A stretch of DNA of 64,000 nt. Origin: Rhodocyclaceae bacterium (GTDB taxonomy: Bacteria; Pseudomonadota; Gammaproteobacteria; Burkholderiales; Rhodocyclaceae). Of the stretch, positions 10,301 through 18,837 are shown piece by piece. The stretch is taken from contig NKXK01000020.1 of NCBI GenBank assembly GCA_004379165.1, forward strand, positions 1 to 64,000, given 5' to 3'. A program made the translations under genes and the position numbers. The notes below the pieces were generated by a model. It worked only from the letters and a program-made list of their open reading frames with translations. It was not told the origin of the DNA and did not search any database. The stretch's first letter is position 1. Every line of letters begins with the position of its first letter.

Positions 10301-11737
10301 TTCCCGGTATGGCTGACGATCTCGTCAATCCGCGATGCCCGAGGGATGGTGGCGAATTATGTGGCCACCTTCACCGATATTTCGTCGATCAAGAAGGCGG
10401 AAGAGCGCATTCACGCCCTGGCCTTTTTTGATTCGCTGACCCAGCTTCCGAATCGGCGCCTGTTTGTCGACCGCCTGCAGCGAGCGATCTCTGCCGCTGC
10501 CCGTCGGCAGAGCAGTGGCGCCGTGATGCTGATCGATCTGGATAACTTCAAGATTCTCAACGATGCCGAGGGGCATGAGGTGGGAGATCTCCTTCTGATC
10601 GAAGTTGCACAGCGTATTCAGGGCTGTGTTCGTAGCCAGGACAGCGTTGCGCGCCTGGGCGGTGATGAGTTCATTGTCCTGCTCGACGATCTGGGCGCAG
10701 ATCCGCATCAGGCCGCCTCACGTGCCGAGAGTGTCGCGGAAAAGATTCTCGCGTCGCTCAATGACACCTATCGTCTGGGGCATATCGAGCATCACAGCCA
10801 GGCGAGCATTGGCGTGACATTGTTTTCGACGCAGGACGTCAATGTCGAGGAGTTGATCAAGCATGCCGACAGCGCCATGTATAGCGCAAAGAATGCCGGC
10901 CGAAACACCATTCGTTTCTTCGATCCCTCCATGCAGGCGGCGCTGGAATCACGCCTGGCGATGGAAGCGGAGCTTTATGCCGCGTTGAGTGGCGAGCAAC
11001 TGAAATTGTTCTATCAGCCGCAGGTTGATGAGCTTGGCCATACGGTGGGCGCCGAGGTGTTGCTGCGCTGGTTCCATCCGACGCGGGGCATGGTTTCGCC
11101 TGCCCAGTTCATCCCGCTCGCAGAATCGACCGGACAAATCATCGGTATTGGCCGATGGGTCATCGAGTCGGCCTGCCGGCAACTGAAACGCTGGGAGGCC
11201 GATGCGGTACTGGGGCGCATCCAGTTGGCAGTCAATGTCAGTGCCCGGCAGTTCCGGCAAGCCGATTTTGTCCAGACCGTACGGACGCTGGTCGATCAGG
11301 CAGGTATCGAGCCGGGGCGTCTCAAGCTCGAGCTGACGGAGAGCATCGTTGTCGACAATGTGGCGGATACGATCGAAAAAATGCATCGCATCCGGGATAT
11401 CGGCATCAGCTTCTCGATGGACGACTTCGGTACGGGTTACTCGTCGCTCTCCTACCTCAAGCGCCTACCCCTGTCACAGCTGAAAATCGACCAGTCGTTT
11501 GTCCGCGATATCGCCAGCGATCCGAATGATGCGGCGATTGTCGAGGCGATCATCAAGATGGGAACATCGCTCGGCATGCATGTCATTGCCGAAGGGGTCG
11601 AAACCACGGTCCAGCGTAAATTCCTGGCACAACACGGTTGTATGGCTTACCAGGGCTATCTGTTCAGCAAGCCGGTGGCTATCGACGAGTTTGAGCGCTT
11701 TGCGCGGGGAAGTGATAGACCTGCGACGCCGAACTGA
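7346..11737 (+). CDS. Membrane-bound multi-PAS/GAF GGDEF-EAL c-di-GMP enzyme
   Basis: The protein has 1463 residues. TM1 is at about 12-34, followed by a periplasmic Cache-like region to about 285, TM2 at about 286-308, and HAMP to about 360. PAS-type domains follow near 370-480, 490-610 and 620-745, then a GAF domain (about 751-895) and another PAS (about 915-1040). The GGDEF domain has an intact ARLGGDEF near 1102 and an upstream RSQD inhibitory site. The EAL domain reads EVL at the signature near 1235 but keeps the Glu, plus KLELTES, DDFGTGYSS and AEGVET. It could make or degrade cyclic di-GMP, and both active sites look usable. It lies 12 bp after cheB, so it may be expressed with the chemotaxis genes. 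The signal is unknown. Confidence 0.93.
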   Translation: MLEERRPTKSLSVLIMGAFSVLFLALLVIVAASILTQKAEIEKRHTALTESLARIAVTNLEHRLKETSQFLEAMAARDSVRALNPKTCDPAFRDYQKSHPNFTALTTFSVSGAVICSPFTGGVTLSEDLLRPKQAGSDAGFRVGEIQRGPFTQRWVLPLSHPIYDAEGQPKGYIVAWFDLQKLEPIGQVSLGSLPKTTLVTVFDDQRRVLSRSIDGERWIGADRQGKPQAEKAVSLRQGSFQLVAQTDGIERLFSVMPVPGTNWVVSVGVPTEAMAAELNAVMRFGAGILLLMAGFGFMLMMLVRHHFLRPVITLLETAKRLQSGALEQRVPIAQMGVSSEMNTVAGQINTMLDIFQDSRRLLELREKELRTLFREMGSGFALHELIFDQEGQVADYRFLAVNPAFERIIGLSEAQIIGRTVLEVLPNLDRKWIVRYANVVQTGQPEIFEDFSPELQKHFEVRCFTPQPGRFATLVTDVTERHVSNRVLEREKRLLRRVIDTIPDWLYFKDVSGHYLAANQAFLSRVGLSDAELIGKTDRVLFKGAFAEGLLLQHERTLREGGALKDECWTTLPGGDKVLLQILSTPMLDDKGNVLGVLSLSRDITAQFAIKEKLHEREQTLEAMLENSLDGFWIVNAEGRVVDVNAAYVRQSGYTREELLGRPASDFDLGILEQGFAPWLAEVARNGADLRLTRHRRKSGAEWQTEVNASYWPEQNSVFVFIRDVYQRRRSDALSAMRQNLSRYMGSNDLSGLMQSMLDTAEKVTGSSIGFFHFVDHDQENLTLQAWSTNTLENMCTAEGKGQHYAVSQAGVWVDCIKARQPVIHNDYASLAHKRGLPEGHAPVIRELTVPVIHDGRVVAIIGVGNKPEDYDDQDLQMVSDFAGIAMDLVEAKRADDELRQAAAVFENTQDAMMVTDADEKIVRINRAFTEQTGYSAEEAIGQTPALLRSETSSEAVFKSMYDGLREQGRWRGELINRRKNGEAFPVWLTISSIRDARGMVANYVATFTDISSIKKAEERIHALAFFDSLTQLPNRRLFVDRLQRAISAAARRQSSGAVMLIDLDNFKILNDAEGHEVGDLLLIEVAQRIQGCVRSQDSVARLGGDEFIVLLDDLGADPHQAASRAESVAEKILASLNDTYRLGHIEHHSQASIGVTLFSTQDVNVEELIKHADSAMYSAKNAGRNTIRFFDPSMQAALESRLAMEAELYAALSGEQLKLFYQPQVDELGHTVGAEVLLRWFHPTRGMVSPAQFIPLAESTGQIIGIGRWVIESACRQLKRWEADAVLGRIQLAVNVSARQFRQADFVQTVRTLVDQAGIEPGRLKLELTESIVVDNVADTIEKMHRIRDIGISFSMDDFGTGYSSLSYLKRLPLSQLKIDQSFVRDIASDPNDAAIVEAIIKMGTSLGMHVIAEGVETTVQRKFLAQHGCMAYQGYLFSKPVAIDEFERFARGSDRPATPN

Positions 11738-11807
11738 CGATTTGCTGTGCAATTGACAGCCAGATGCGGAGGCAACGACATTTAGCTGCCGTATTGCTGA
11801 ATTCTTT

Positions 11808-11824
11808 ACCGCTGCCGGTTTTTT
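11808..11824 (+). terminator. Weak intrinsic terminator after the GGDEF-EAL gene
   Basis: ACCG-CTGC-CGGT gives a 4-bp stem followed by six T. It lies in the short convergent gap before the minus-strand radical SAM gene. The stem is short, so termination may be inefficient. Confidence 0.3.
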
Positions 11825-11850
11825 GAGAGTAATCGGTTTGCGCGAACGGT

Positions 11851-12954
11851 TCAGATCGGAGCAACTGTTACCGGCAGCCGGCGCGGACCAAAAGCCTGAC
11901 CGTTCCGACCGAACTGGGCTGTGAAACGTCCGGCAAGTGGCGTTGCGCAATCCGGACAGGCGCCATCTGCGGTCAGCCCGTAGTGCCGGATGTCGTACCA
12001 GTCGCGGACGATCAGCGGCGTTCCGCAGGTCTGGCAGTAGGTCGTGCCGCCGTCTGGGTCATGCACATTGCCGGTGTAGACGTGTTGCAGCCCCGCGTCG
12101 CGGGCGATTCGGCGGGCGCGCTGTAGCGTCTCCGGCGGCGTGGCCGGCCGGTCGCGCAGTCGCCAGTCGGGATGAAAGGCAGTGAAATGCAGCGGCACCT
12201 CGGTGCCGAGTTCGCGGGCGATCCATGACGACAAGGCCTGCACTTCGGCATCGCTGTCGTTTTCGCCGGGAATGAGCAGGGTAGTGATCTCCAGCCAGCT
12301 GTAGGTGTCGTGATGCAGATAGACCAGCAGATCGAGTACCGGTTGCAGCCGGCCGCCGCACAGGCGATGGTAGAAATCATCGCTGAAAGCCTTGAGGTCG
12401 ACATTGGCGGCATCCATGACCGCGAAAAACTCGCGGGCCGGCGCCGGGTGAATGTACCCGGCGGTGACCGCAACGTTGTGGATGCCGGCATCGCGACAGG
12501 CGAGCGCCGTGTCGATGGCGTATTCGGCGAAGATCACCGGGTCGTTGTAGGTGTAGGCGACGCTATCGGCCCCATGGCGGCGGGCGGCAGCGGCAATCGC
12601 CTGCGGGCTGGCGCGATCCATCAGCCGGTCCATGTCCTTTGCCTTCGAGATATCCCAGTTCTGGCAGAAGCGGCAGGTGAGGTTGCAACCGGCGGTGCCG
12701 AAGGAAAGCACGCTGCTACCGGGGTAGAAATGATTGAGTGGTTTTTTCTCGATCGGGTCGATGCAGAATCCGGAGGAGCGACCGTAAGTAGTCAGCACCA
12801 TCGTGTCGTCGACGTTCTGGCGCACGAAGCAAGCGCCGCGCTGGCCGGCGTGAAGCTGACAGTCGCGCGGACAGAGGTCGCATTGCAAACGGCCGTCGGG
12901 CAGCGGGTGCCACCAGCGGGCGGGGTGGCTGCTATCGACAGCTGCGGTCAACAT
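11851..12954 (-). CDS. amrS: AmmeMemoRadiSam system radical SAM enzyme
   Basis: This 367-residue radical SAM protein belongs to a conserved three-protein set (AMMECR1 + Memo + radical SAM) whose substrate is not established as far as I know. It shows an N-terminal cysteine-rich block (CDLCPRDC, then GACF), the SAM-cluster motif CNLTCRFC in GTAGCNLTCRFCQNW, and a C-terminal zinc-ribbon-like pair (CQTCG and CPDC). The overall plan resembles glycyl-radical-activase-type enzymes such as PflA. Its ATG lies inside a copy of the dispersed GCGGTCAAC motif. The AMMECR1 gene ends 36 bp upstream, so the two are co-transcribed. Confidence 0.9.
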   Translation of the reverse strand: MLTAAVDSSHPARWWHPLPDGRLQCDLCPRDCQLHAGQRGACFVRQNVDDTMVLTTYGRSSGFCIDPIEKKPLNHFYPGSSVLSFGTAGCNLTCRFCQNWDISKAKDMDRLMDRASPQAIAAAARRHGADSVAYTYNDPVIFAEYAIDTALACRDAGIHNVAVTAGYIHPAPAREFFAVMDAANVDLKAFSDDFYHRLCGGRLQPVLDLLVYLHHDTYSWLEITTLLIPGENDSDAEVQALSSWIARELGTEVPLHFTAFHPDWRLRDRPATPPETLQRARRIARDAGLQHVYTGNVHDPDGGTTYCQTCGTPLIVRDWYDIRHYGLTADGACPDCATPLAGRFTAQFGRNGQAFGPRRLPVTVAPI

Positions 12955-12975
12955 GGAAAAGCGCCCAAAAACGGG
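12943..12975 (+). repeat. Dispersed GCGGTCAAC/A-tract motif, copy 2
   Basis: The core CTGCGGTCAAC is followed by GGAAAAG and CCAAAAACGG. It overlaps the start codon of the radical SAM gene. Confidence 0.85.
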
Positions 12976-12990
12976 AGGCGGGCGAGCGGC

Positions 12991-13581
12991 TCATTCTGAC
13001 TCACCCTGGTCAACTTCGTGAAAGGCCTGCACCTGATAGATCGCCAAGCGGACATCCGGCCCCCAGTAGTCGGCCGGCAAACCAGCCTTCTGCTTGAGCC
13101 GGGCCATGAAATCGGCGGCTGTCGGCAGTTGCTCCCAAACCTGTGGCAGGAAGGTGGCGCGGCGGTTGCCGGCGGCCAGGATCACCCCATCGATGCCGGG
13201 GCGCAGCTTCGCCAGCGCATCAGCCTCATCGGCAAAGGCGAGCGGCTGCGGCGCGCTGAGTACGGAGATCTCGATCTCGACCTGCGGCAATTCGGTTGCT
13301 GTCAGCGGTGGAAAGCGCGGGTCACGCAATGCCGCAGCCAGCGCATTGCTGTGCAGGTCGTCGCCCAGCGAACGGTGCGCCTCCAGGCTGCCGATGCAGC
13401 CGCGCAATTCGCCGTTGCGGGTGAGCGTGACAAAACAGGCGCCCGGTTTTTGGAGGATTTCCGGGTTCACCGCGCCCCGAAGGCAGTCCTCCTGGGGGGA
13501 AGTCGTACGTTCCGGCAGGCCGAAATGCGCTGCCAGCGCATTGCGGGCCAGTGTGGGCAGGACGGCGAGCGGATCAGACAT
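12991..13581 (-). CDS. amrA: AMMECR1-domain protein (AmmeMemoRadiSam protein A)
   Basis: The protein has 196 residues, starting at MSDPLAVL; longer upstream frames run into Memo. It carries the AMMECR1 hallmark LRGCIGSL at about residue 60 and the companion block DPRFPPLT. The family is found across archaea, bacteria and eukaryotes with no settled biochemical role. Its start overlaps the end of the Memo gene by 8 bp, which indicates translational coupling. It presumably works with Memo and the radical SAM enzyme; that is inference from conserved clustering. Confidence 0.9.
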   Translation of the reverse strand: MSDPLAVLPTLARNALAAHFGLPERTTSPQEDCLRGAVNPEILQKPGACFVTLTRNGELRGCIGSLEAHRSLGDDLHSNALAAALRDPRFPPLTATELPQVEIEISVLSAPQPLAFADEADALAKLRPGIDGVILAAGNRRATFLPQVWEQLPTAADFMARLKQKAGLPADYWGPDVRLAIYQVQAFHEVDQGESE

Positions 13582-14389
13582 GTTCAGCCGCCGGACAAAG
13601 CGCGAAGGCGGCATAGCCAACGACGCGCTGGCGGTCACCGGCGGTATCGCCCGAATTGCAGACGGCGAGCAAGTGCGGCTGCAAGCCCTTCTTGCGTGCT
13701 GCCAGCAGCAGGCCGTTGAGCGGGTGAGCGCCGCAGGTTTCATCGGGGCGCAGGTCGGTCGCGCAGTCGAGCACGCGCTGGCAGGTGTGGCGGTCGACCT
13801 GCTGGGCGGTCGCGTACGGCAGGAAATGCGACAGGTCGGCGCTGACGACGATCAGCGTCTCCGGCCCGCCCCAGACGCGTTCCAGGACTTCGGCCACCGC
13901 TGCCGGTCCGGCATCGCCGACGGCCAGCGGCAGCAGCGTGAAACTGCCGAGCAGGCGCTGCAGGAAGGGTAGCTGTACTTCCAGCGCATGCTCGAAGGCA
14001 TGCACCGCATCGCTGAACACCACCTGCGGCAGCCCGGCGATGGCAGCAACACCAGCCGTGTCGATGCGCACCGTGCCCAGCGGCGTCGCAAATGCTGCGG
14101 CTTCCGGCAGCGCGAGGCCGCGAACGGCCACCCGATGCGTTGGCCCGAGCAGGACAACGCGATGGAGGCGGGTCGCCCATGACGCCAGTGCAGCATAGCC
14201 ACGGCCGGCGGGGCTTCCGGAATAGACATAGCCGGCGTGGGGCACGACCAGGGCCTTGGGCGACTGTTGCAGCGCCGCCGCCGGCGATTCGAGAAGGCCA
14301 TCGACGGTCCGTTGCAGCGTTGCCGGATCGGCCGGGTAAAAGCTGCCGGCGACGGCGGGCGGGCGGATGCTTGCTGGGGATGGTGTCAT
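13574..14389 (-). CDS. amrB: Memo family protein (AmmeMemoRadiSam protein B)
   Basis: The 271-residue protein starts at MTPSPASIRPPAVAGSFYP. The four residues that form the metal site in characterised Memo proteins all appear present: His in PHAGYVYSG, His in LGPTHRVAV, His in SADLSHF and Cys in VCNSGDTAGD. The fold is related to extradiol (class III) dioxygenases. It begins 4 bp after the stop of the DUF4010 membrane protein and overlaps AMMECR1 at its end, so the four genes look like one operon. The reaction is unknown. Confidence 0.9.
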   Translation of the reverse strand: MTPSPASIRPPAVAGSFYPADPATLQRTVDGLLESPAAALQQSPKALVVPHAGYVYSGSPAGRGYAALASWATRLHRVVLLGPTHRVAVRGLALPEAAAFATPLGTVRIDTAGVAAIAGLPQVVFSDAVHAFEHALEVQLPFLQRLLGSFTLLPLAVGDAGPAAVAEVLERVWGGPETLIVVSADLSHFLPYATAQQVDRHTCQRVLDCATDLRPDETCGAHPLNGLLLAARKKGLQPHLLAVCNSGDTAGDRQRVVGYAAFALCPAAEHV

Positions 14390-14393
14390 GGCA

Positions 14394-15653
14394 TCAAACC
14401 AGCAGAAGGCCGCCGACCAGCCCGGCACCGATGGCAAGAAGGCCGGGCAGGGCATGGCGGGCTAGGGCGCGGCCGCCAATGCTGACCAGCAGCCCGATCT
14501 TGAAGAGCAGGTTGGCGACCAGCGCCAGGGTCACGGCGATCACCGCCTGATGGCCCGGCACCTTGTCGAGATTGAACATGCGCAGCGTGGACAGCACGCT
14601 GGCGTCGGCGTCGGTCAGCCCGGAAACGAGGGCGACGATATAGAGCCCGCTGTTGCCGGCCAGATCCTGTAGCCAGGCAGCGGCCAGGACAACGATGGCG
14701 TAGAGCGCGCCGAAGGAGACCGCGGTTTTGAGTTCGGTCGGATTCTTTACCTCGGGGATCGGCAGATCGCCGGCGGCGCTGAGGATCTTCCAGCCATACA
14801 GCGCCATCAGCACGCCCGGCAGCACGCCGCAGGCGAAGACGATGGCCAGCGGCTTCAGCAGGCTGGGCGCCAGCAGGCTGGCGATGACGCCGAGGCGCAG
14901 CATGACCATGACGTTGGCGATGAGGATGACAATGGCCGACATGCGCACCATTTCGACATGGTCGCGGGCATGGCGGGAGAACATCATGGTCGTGGCCGTG
15001 GAGGAGGCGAGACCGCCGAAGATGCCGAGTACCGCCGCGCCGTGCCGGGTGCCGACGATGCGCAGCGCAAGGTAGCCGGCCAGCGCCAGGCCGGAAATCA
15101 GCACCACCATCCACCACACCTGGCGCAGGTTGATGGCGTCGTAGGGGCCGAAGTCGATGTTGGGCAGAATGGGCAGAACGACCATCGAGAGCACGCCGAA
15201 TTGCAGGATGGAATTGATGTCCTTCGGCGTTGTCCGCTCGCTGATGTGTTTGAGTTCGGCCTTGAAGTAGAGCAACACGGTGGTGGCGATGGCGAGCATC
15301 ACGGCCAGCGTCGCGTAGCCCAGCCAGACGGCCGCGCCCAGGCCGTAGGTGACGACGATGGCCGCCTCGGAGGTGAACCCGCGATATTGCTCTTCCTGTT
15401 GCGACGAGAAGTTGGAGGCAATCATCGCACTGGCGATGACCAGCAGCCCGACGGCCAGCATCCACGGGCCGCCGCCGGTCTTGTCGCCAAGCAGCGCGAA
15501 CAGACAGCCGAGCATGGCCACCAGCGAGAAGGTGCGCAAGCCTGCGGCAGCGTCAGGCCGCCGCTCACGCTCCATGCCGATGAGCAGGCCGATGCCCAGT
15601 GCCGTGGCAAAGGCCTCGACCGGTTGTGCCAGTTCGGGGGCGACGAAGCTCAT
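14394..15653 (-). CDS. MgtC/SapB-type + DUF4010 integral membrane protein
   Basis: The 419-residue protein is highly hydrophobic, with about 12 predicted membrane segments. The N-terminal quarter matches the MgtC/SapB pattern: ALGIGLLIGMERERR, then GLRTFSLVAMLGCL, then SNFSSQQEEQYRGFTSEAA. The rest is DUF4010-like, with GGLASSTATTMMFSRHA and SGLTDADA. The family is thought to be transport-related, but no substrate is known. It is the first gene of the AmmeMemoRadiSam operon here and diverges from ispD across a 41-bp gap. Confidence 0.85.
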   Translation of the reverse strand: MSFVAPELAQPVEAFATALGIGLLIGMERERRPDAAAGLRTFSLVAMLGCLFALLGDKTGGGPWMLAVGLLVIASAMIASNFSSQQEEQYRGFTSEAAIVVTYGLGAAVWLGYATLAVMLAIATTVLLYFKAELKHISERTTPKDINSILQFGVLSMVVLPILPNIDFGPYDAINLRQVWWMVVLISGLALAGYLALRIVGTRHGAAVLGIFGGLASSTATTMMFSRHARDHVEMVRMSAIVILIANVMVMLRLGVIASLLAPSLLKPLAIVFACGVLPGVLMALYGWKILSAAGDLPIPEVKNPTELKTAVSFGALYAIVVLAAAWLQDLAGNSGLYIVALVSGLTDADASVLSTLRMFNLDKVPGHQAVIAVTLALVANLLFKIGLLVSIGGRALARHALPGLLAIGAGLVGGLLLV

Positions 15654-15694
15654 GCGACTCCTCGTTTATTGTGGTTCTTCGTTAAAATTAGGCC

Positions 15695-16381
15695 ATGCCA
15701 AGACATTTCGCAATCGTTCCCGCTGCCGGCAGCGGCGCCCGCTTCGGCGCAGAGAAGCCTAAACAGTACCTTGACCTGCTCGGTCGGCCGCTGATTTATC
15801 ACACCCTGGCGGTCCTGACTGCCTGCCCAGACATCGAACGGGTGTGGGTGGTGCTGTCGCCCGATGATCGCGACTGGGGCCAGCACGACTGGTCGGAACT
15901 TGGGCCAAAGCTGGAAACACTGCGCTGTGGCGGCACCACCCGCGCCGAGAGCGTGACCAACGGCTTGCAGGCGGCGGCGATGGTCGCTACCGACGACGAT
16001 TGGGTGCTGGTGCACGACGCAGCGCGCCCCTGCCTGAGTCTGGCGATGCTCGATGCACTCTTTTCCGAGCTGGCCGATGATCCGGTCGGCGGGCTTCTCG
16101 CCGTGCCGGTTGCCGACACCATCAAGCGAGCCGATGGCGAGCAGCGGGTTGTGGCGACCGAGCCACGCGATGGCCTGTGGCAAGCGCAGACGCCGCAGAT
16201 GTTCCGCTACGGTCAACTCAAAAAAGCGCTCGAAATGACCAGCAATGTCACCGACGAGGCCGGCGCCATCGAGGCTGCCGGAATCCAGCCGCGCCTGGTC
16301 AAGGCGGATTCGACCAACCTCAAGGTGACCTATCCGGCCGATCTGGCGCTGGCGGCAATGATTCTCAGGGCACGAAAATGA
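15695..16381 (+). CDS. ispD: 2-C-methyl-D-erythritol 4-phosphate cytidylyltransferase
   Basis: IspD makes CDP-methylerythritol from CTP and MEP in the non-mevalonate isoprenoid pathway. The 228-residue protein has the nucleotide-binding N-terminus [18 protein letters not shown], the stretch [10 protein letters not shown], and QTPQMFRY. The downstream ispF start overlaps its stop as ATGA, the usual ispD-ispF arrangement. Confidence 0.97.
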   Translation: MPRHFAIVPAAGSGARFGAEKPKQYLDLLGRPLIYHTLAVLTACPDIERVWVVLSPDDRDWGQHDWSELGPKLETLRCGGTTRAESVTNGLQAAAMVATDDDWVLVHDAARPCLSLAMLDALFSELADDPVGGLLAVPVADTIKRADGEQRVVATEPRDGLWQAQTPQMFRYGQLKKALEMTSNVTDEAGAIEAAGIQPRLVKADSTNLKVTYPADLALAAMILRARK

Positions 16382-16872
16382 GTTCTCAAATCAATTTTCG
16401 CGTCGGGCAGGGCTACGACGTACATCGGCTGGTCGAAGGCCGCAAGCTGATTCTGGGTGGCGTCGAGATTCCACACGCCACCGGCCTGCTCGGGCATTCC
16501 GATGCCGACGCCTTGTTGCACGCAATAACCGATGCGCTGCTGGGCGCCGTCGCGCTGGGGGACATCGGCCGGCATTTTCCCGACACTGATCCACGCTATC
16601 AGGGTGCCGACAGCAGGGTGCTGTTGCGTGCAGCGGTGGCCTTGCTCGCTGAGCGTGGCTGGCGGGCGGTAAATGTCGATGCCACGCTGATCGCGCAAAA
16701 GCCGAAGCTGGCGCCGCATGCGCCGGCGATGGTCGGTAATGTCGCGGTGGATCTCGGTATCACTGCCGATTGCGTCAACATCAAGGGCAAGACCAACGAG
16801 AAGTTGGGTTACCTCGGCCGTGAAGAAGCCATCGAAGCCCAGGCCATCGTCCTCGTTGAGCGTATCGGCTGA
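16378..16872 (+). CDS. ispF: 2-C-methyl-D-erythritol 2,4-cyclodiphosphate synthase
   Basis: IspF forms the cyclic diphosphate intermediate of the MEP pathway. The 164-residue protein starts at [10 protein letters not shown]. Visible motifs are GYDVHRL (zinc ligands), [12 protein letters not shown] (zinc His and Asp), [10 protein letters not shown], and the C-terminal [11 protein letters not shown]. The length is normal for the trimeric enzyme. Longer upstream starts lie inside ispD and are not needed. Confidence 0.97.
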   Translation: MSSQINFRVGQGYDVHRLVEGRKLILGGVEIPHATGLLGHSDADALLHAITDALLGAVALGDIGRHFPDTDPRYQGADSRVLLRAAVALLAERGWRAVNVDATLIAQKPKLAPHAPAMVGNVAVDLGITADCVNIKGKTNEKLGYLGREEAIEAQAIVLVERIG

Positions 16873-17449
16873 GAAGCTTGCTGATGCAGCGCCAGCGACG
16901 GCGCGGCTGTTTTTTGCGCTGTGGCCGACAGCAGAAGTTGTGGCGGCGCTCAATCCAGCAGCGATTCAACACGCCGAAGCTTTGGGTGGCAAGGCGACCC
17001 GGCCGGAAACCCTGCATCTCACCTTGCTGTTTTTGGGCAATTTTCGGGTTGACCGCATCCCGTACCTGATCGAAGCCGCGAGAACGGTTCGCTTTTCCCG
17101 GTTTTCCTTACGCCTCGACTGCCTCGGCGCCTGGTCGCATAACCGGCTGCTCTGGGCCGGTTGCCAACAGACGCCGCCAGCGTTGCACGCGCTGGTTGCT
17201 GATCTGCAACGTGCATTGGTCGTCGGTGGTTTGTTTGTGGCATCGGCCCCCCGGGATTTTGTGCCGCACCTGACCTTGGTGCGCAAACTGGCCCGCCTGC
17301 CGGCTGCAGACGAGTTGCGGGCCATCTGGCCGCCACTGGCGTGGCCGGTGAGTGAGTTTGTTTTGCTGCAATCGCCGCGCGACAGCCACAGCAGCCGCTA
17401 CGTGACGCTGGCTAAATTTCCGGCCCATAATGATGAAGGCATGACCTGA
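16856..17449 (+). CDS. thpR: RNA 2',3'-cyclic phosphodiesterase (2'-5' RNA ligase family)
   Basis: This is a two-histidine phosphoesterase of about 197 residues. Both HxTx motifs are visible, in LHLTLLFLG and PHLTLVRK, and the N-terminal RLFFALWP is typical. No ATG or GTG fits near the N-terminus. The likely start is TTG 16856, overlapping ispF by 17 bp; this choice is uncertain. Enzymes of the family open 2',3'-cyclic phosphates on RNA and reversibly form 2'-5' linkages; the physiological role is unclear. A copy of the dispersed GCGGTCAAC motif lies inside the coding region. Confidence 0.85.
   Translation: MSVSAEKLADAAPATARLFFALWPTAEVVAALNPAAIQHAEALGGKATRPETLHLTLLFLGNFRVDRIPYLIEAARTVRFSRFSLRLDCLGAWSHNRLLWAGCQQTPPALHALVADLQRALVVGGLFVASAPRDFVPHLTLVRKLARLPAADELRAIWPPLAWPVSEFVLLQSPRDSHSSRYVTLAKFPAHNDEGMT
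17029..17056 (-). repeat. Dispersed GCGGTCAAC/A-tract motif, copy 3
   Basis: The core ATGCGGTCAAC is followed by CCGAAAATTG and CCCAAAAAC. It lies inside thpR. Confidence 0.85.
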
Positions 17450-17493
17450 CAAAAATGCCGAATAGTGGCAACGTGAATGCCCTGACTCATTAA

Positions 17494-18817
17494 CAGGCCG
17501 TTGAATTTCCCCCTGACGCCTCCGGCATTGAACTCTGACAAACATGAATCGAACATTTGAAACCCCTTGTGGCGCCTGGAATCCGGATTTCGGCCGGTTT
17601 TTTGGCCCCGCGCCGGGGTTTCGGTTACGTTTCAGCAACCGGTGGGCGGATTTCGCCCTACACCGTGTTCAATCGCCAGCCAAAGATCGTCGCCATCCGC
17701 GTCAGGTTGTAAGCAGCCAGGGTAAAAGTCATTTGCGCCTTCACCTTGGCCAATCCAATAAAACAGGTCTTGCGAAGACCACCGACCGTCTTCGCCCAAC
17801 CAAGGATTTCTTCAATTCGTTTGCGCACGCGCAAGCTGACACCGTAACCGGCATGCCGGGTCGTCCGTCCATCAATGGCACCGTTCGTCTTTTGGGCAAC
17901 ATGCGGCGTGATGCCTTGCTGGCGCATCACCTTGACGAAACCAGCCGTGTCGTAATTTTTGTCAGCACCCAAGGTAGAACCCCGTTTCAGCGAGCGTTCG
18001 ACCATCACAGCAGCTGCTTCGCGTTCGGCCTTGCCTGTCGCCAGCGTCGTTTCCACATCCACCGCCAAGCCGTTCCGGTTTTCCATCAGTGCGTGGCCCA
18101 TGAAGCAGAGCCGGGATTTGTCGCCCTTGGACTTCTTGAACAGACGGGCTTCCAGATCGGTGGTCGAGGCATGCGTGTCGTTCTTGCGTTCTTCGCCGTG
18201 GAAATCCACCGTTGCATTACGGCCGCCACCTTCCGGCGGCTTGCCGGAGCCATCTTTGGCCTTGAAACTCTTCGCCGAGGCCCAGGCTTCAATCAACGTC
18301 CCATCGACCGAGAAGTGCTCGGACGAGACCAGTCCGTGCCACTGCGCCAAACCCAGCACCTTGCCGAAGAAGGCGCGAGCGACCGTTTCGTTGAGCAGGC
18401 GGTCTCGATTCTTCGTGAAAGTACTGTGATCCCAGACCTTGTCATCCATATCCAGGCCCACAAACCAGCGATAGAGCAGGTTGTAGTCAATATGCTGGAC
18501 CAGTTGCCGCTCAGACCGAATCGAGTACAGGGTCTGGATCAGACTGGCGCGCAGCAGACGTTCCGGCGGAATCGACGGGCGACCCGTCTTGGCGTACAGC
18601 GCCTCGAAGTCAGCGTGCAGCGTCGCCAGAATACCGTCCACCAGCACCCGCAATTTGCGCAGCGGGTGAGAGGCAGGAATCCGCTGCTCCAAGGTGCGGT
18701 AGCTAAACATCTCCGATTGGGTCACGTCGGCGCTGCGCATGAAATCGATATCTCGTTGAATTCGAAAAAAAATTATACCATTTGCATGTTTTCGGCGGGG
18801 TTTTTTTCAACGCCCTG
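17494..18817. mobile_element. IS5-family insertion sequence, apparently intact
   Basis: Imperfect terminal inverted repeats are visible: the left end begins CAGGCCGTTGAA and the right end, read inward, begins CAGGGCGTTGAA. TTAA is present directly outside both ends (17490-17493 and 18818-18821), which fits the YTAR target type of IS5-group elements. One transposase gene occupies most of the ~1.32 kb. The element sits between thpR and the HDOD gene. The ~160 bp between the left end and the transposase stop hold no other gene. Confidence 0.85.
17658..18740 (-). CDS. IS5-family transposase
   Basis: The 360-residue transposase is complete. Its N-terminal DUF772-type region contains EQRIPASHPLRKLR and GRPSIPPERLLRA. 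DDE catalytic candidates are Asp in FSVDGTLIEAW, Asp in LGADKNYDT, and Glu in the C-terminal block RKRIEEILGW. No frameshift or early stop is seen, so it may be active. Confidence 0.93.
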   Translation of the reverse strand: MRSADVTQSEMFSYRTLEQRIPASHPLRKLRVLVDGILATLHADFEALYAKTGRPSIPPERLLRASLIQTLYSIRSERQLVQHIDYNLLYRWFVGLDMDDKVWDHSTFTKNRDRLLNETVARAFFGKVLGLAQWHGLVSSEHFSVDGTLIEAWASAKSFKAKDGSGKPPEGGGRNATVDFHGEERKNDTHASTTDLEARLFKKSKGDKSRLCFMGHALMENRNGLAVDVETTLATGKAEREAAAVMVERSLKRGSTLGADKNYDTAGFVKVMRQQGITPHVAQKTNGAIDGRTTRHAGYGVSLRVRKRIEEILGWAKTVGGLRKTCFIGLAKVKAQMTFTLAAYNLTRMATIFGWRLNTV

Positions 18818-18837
18818 TTAAGCACTGGCCAACGACG

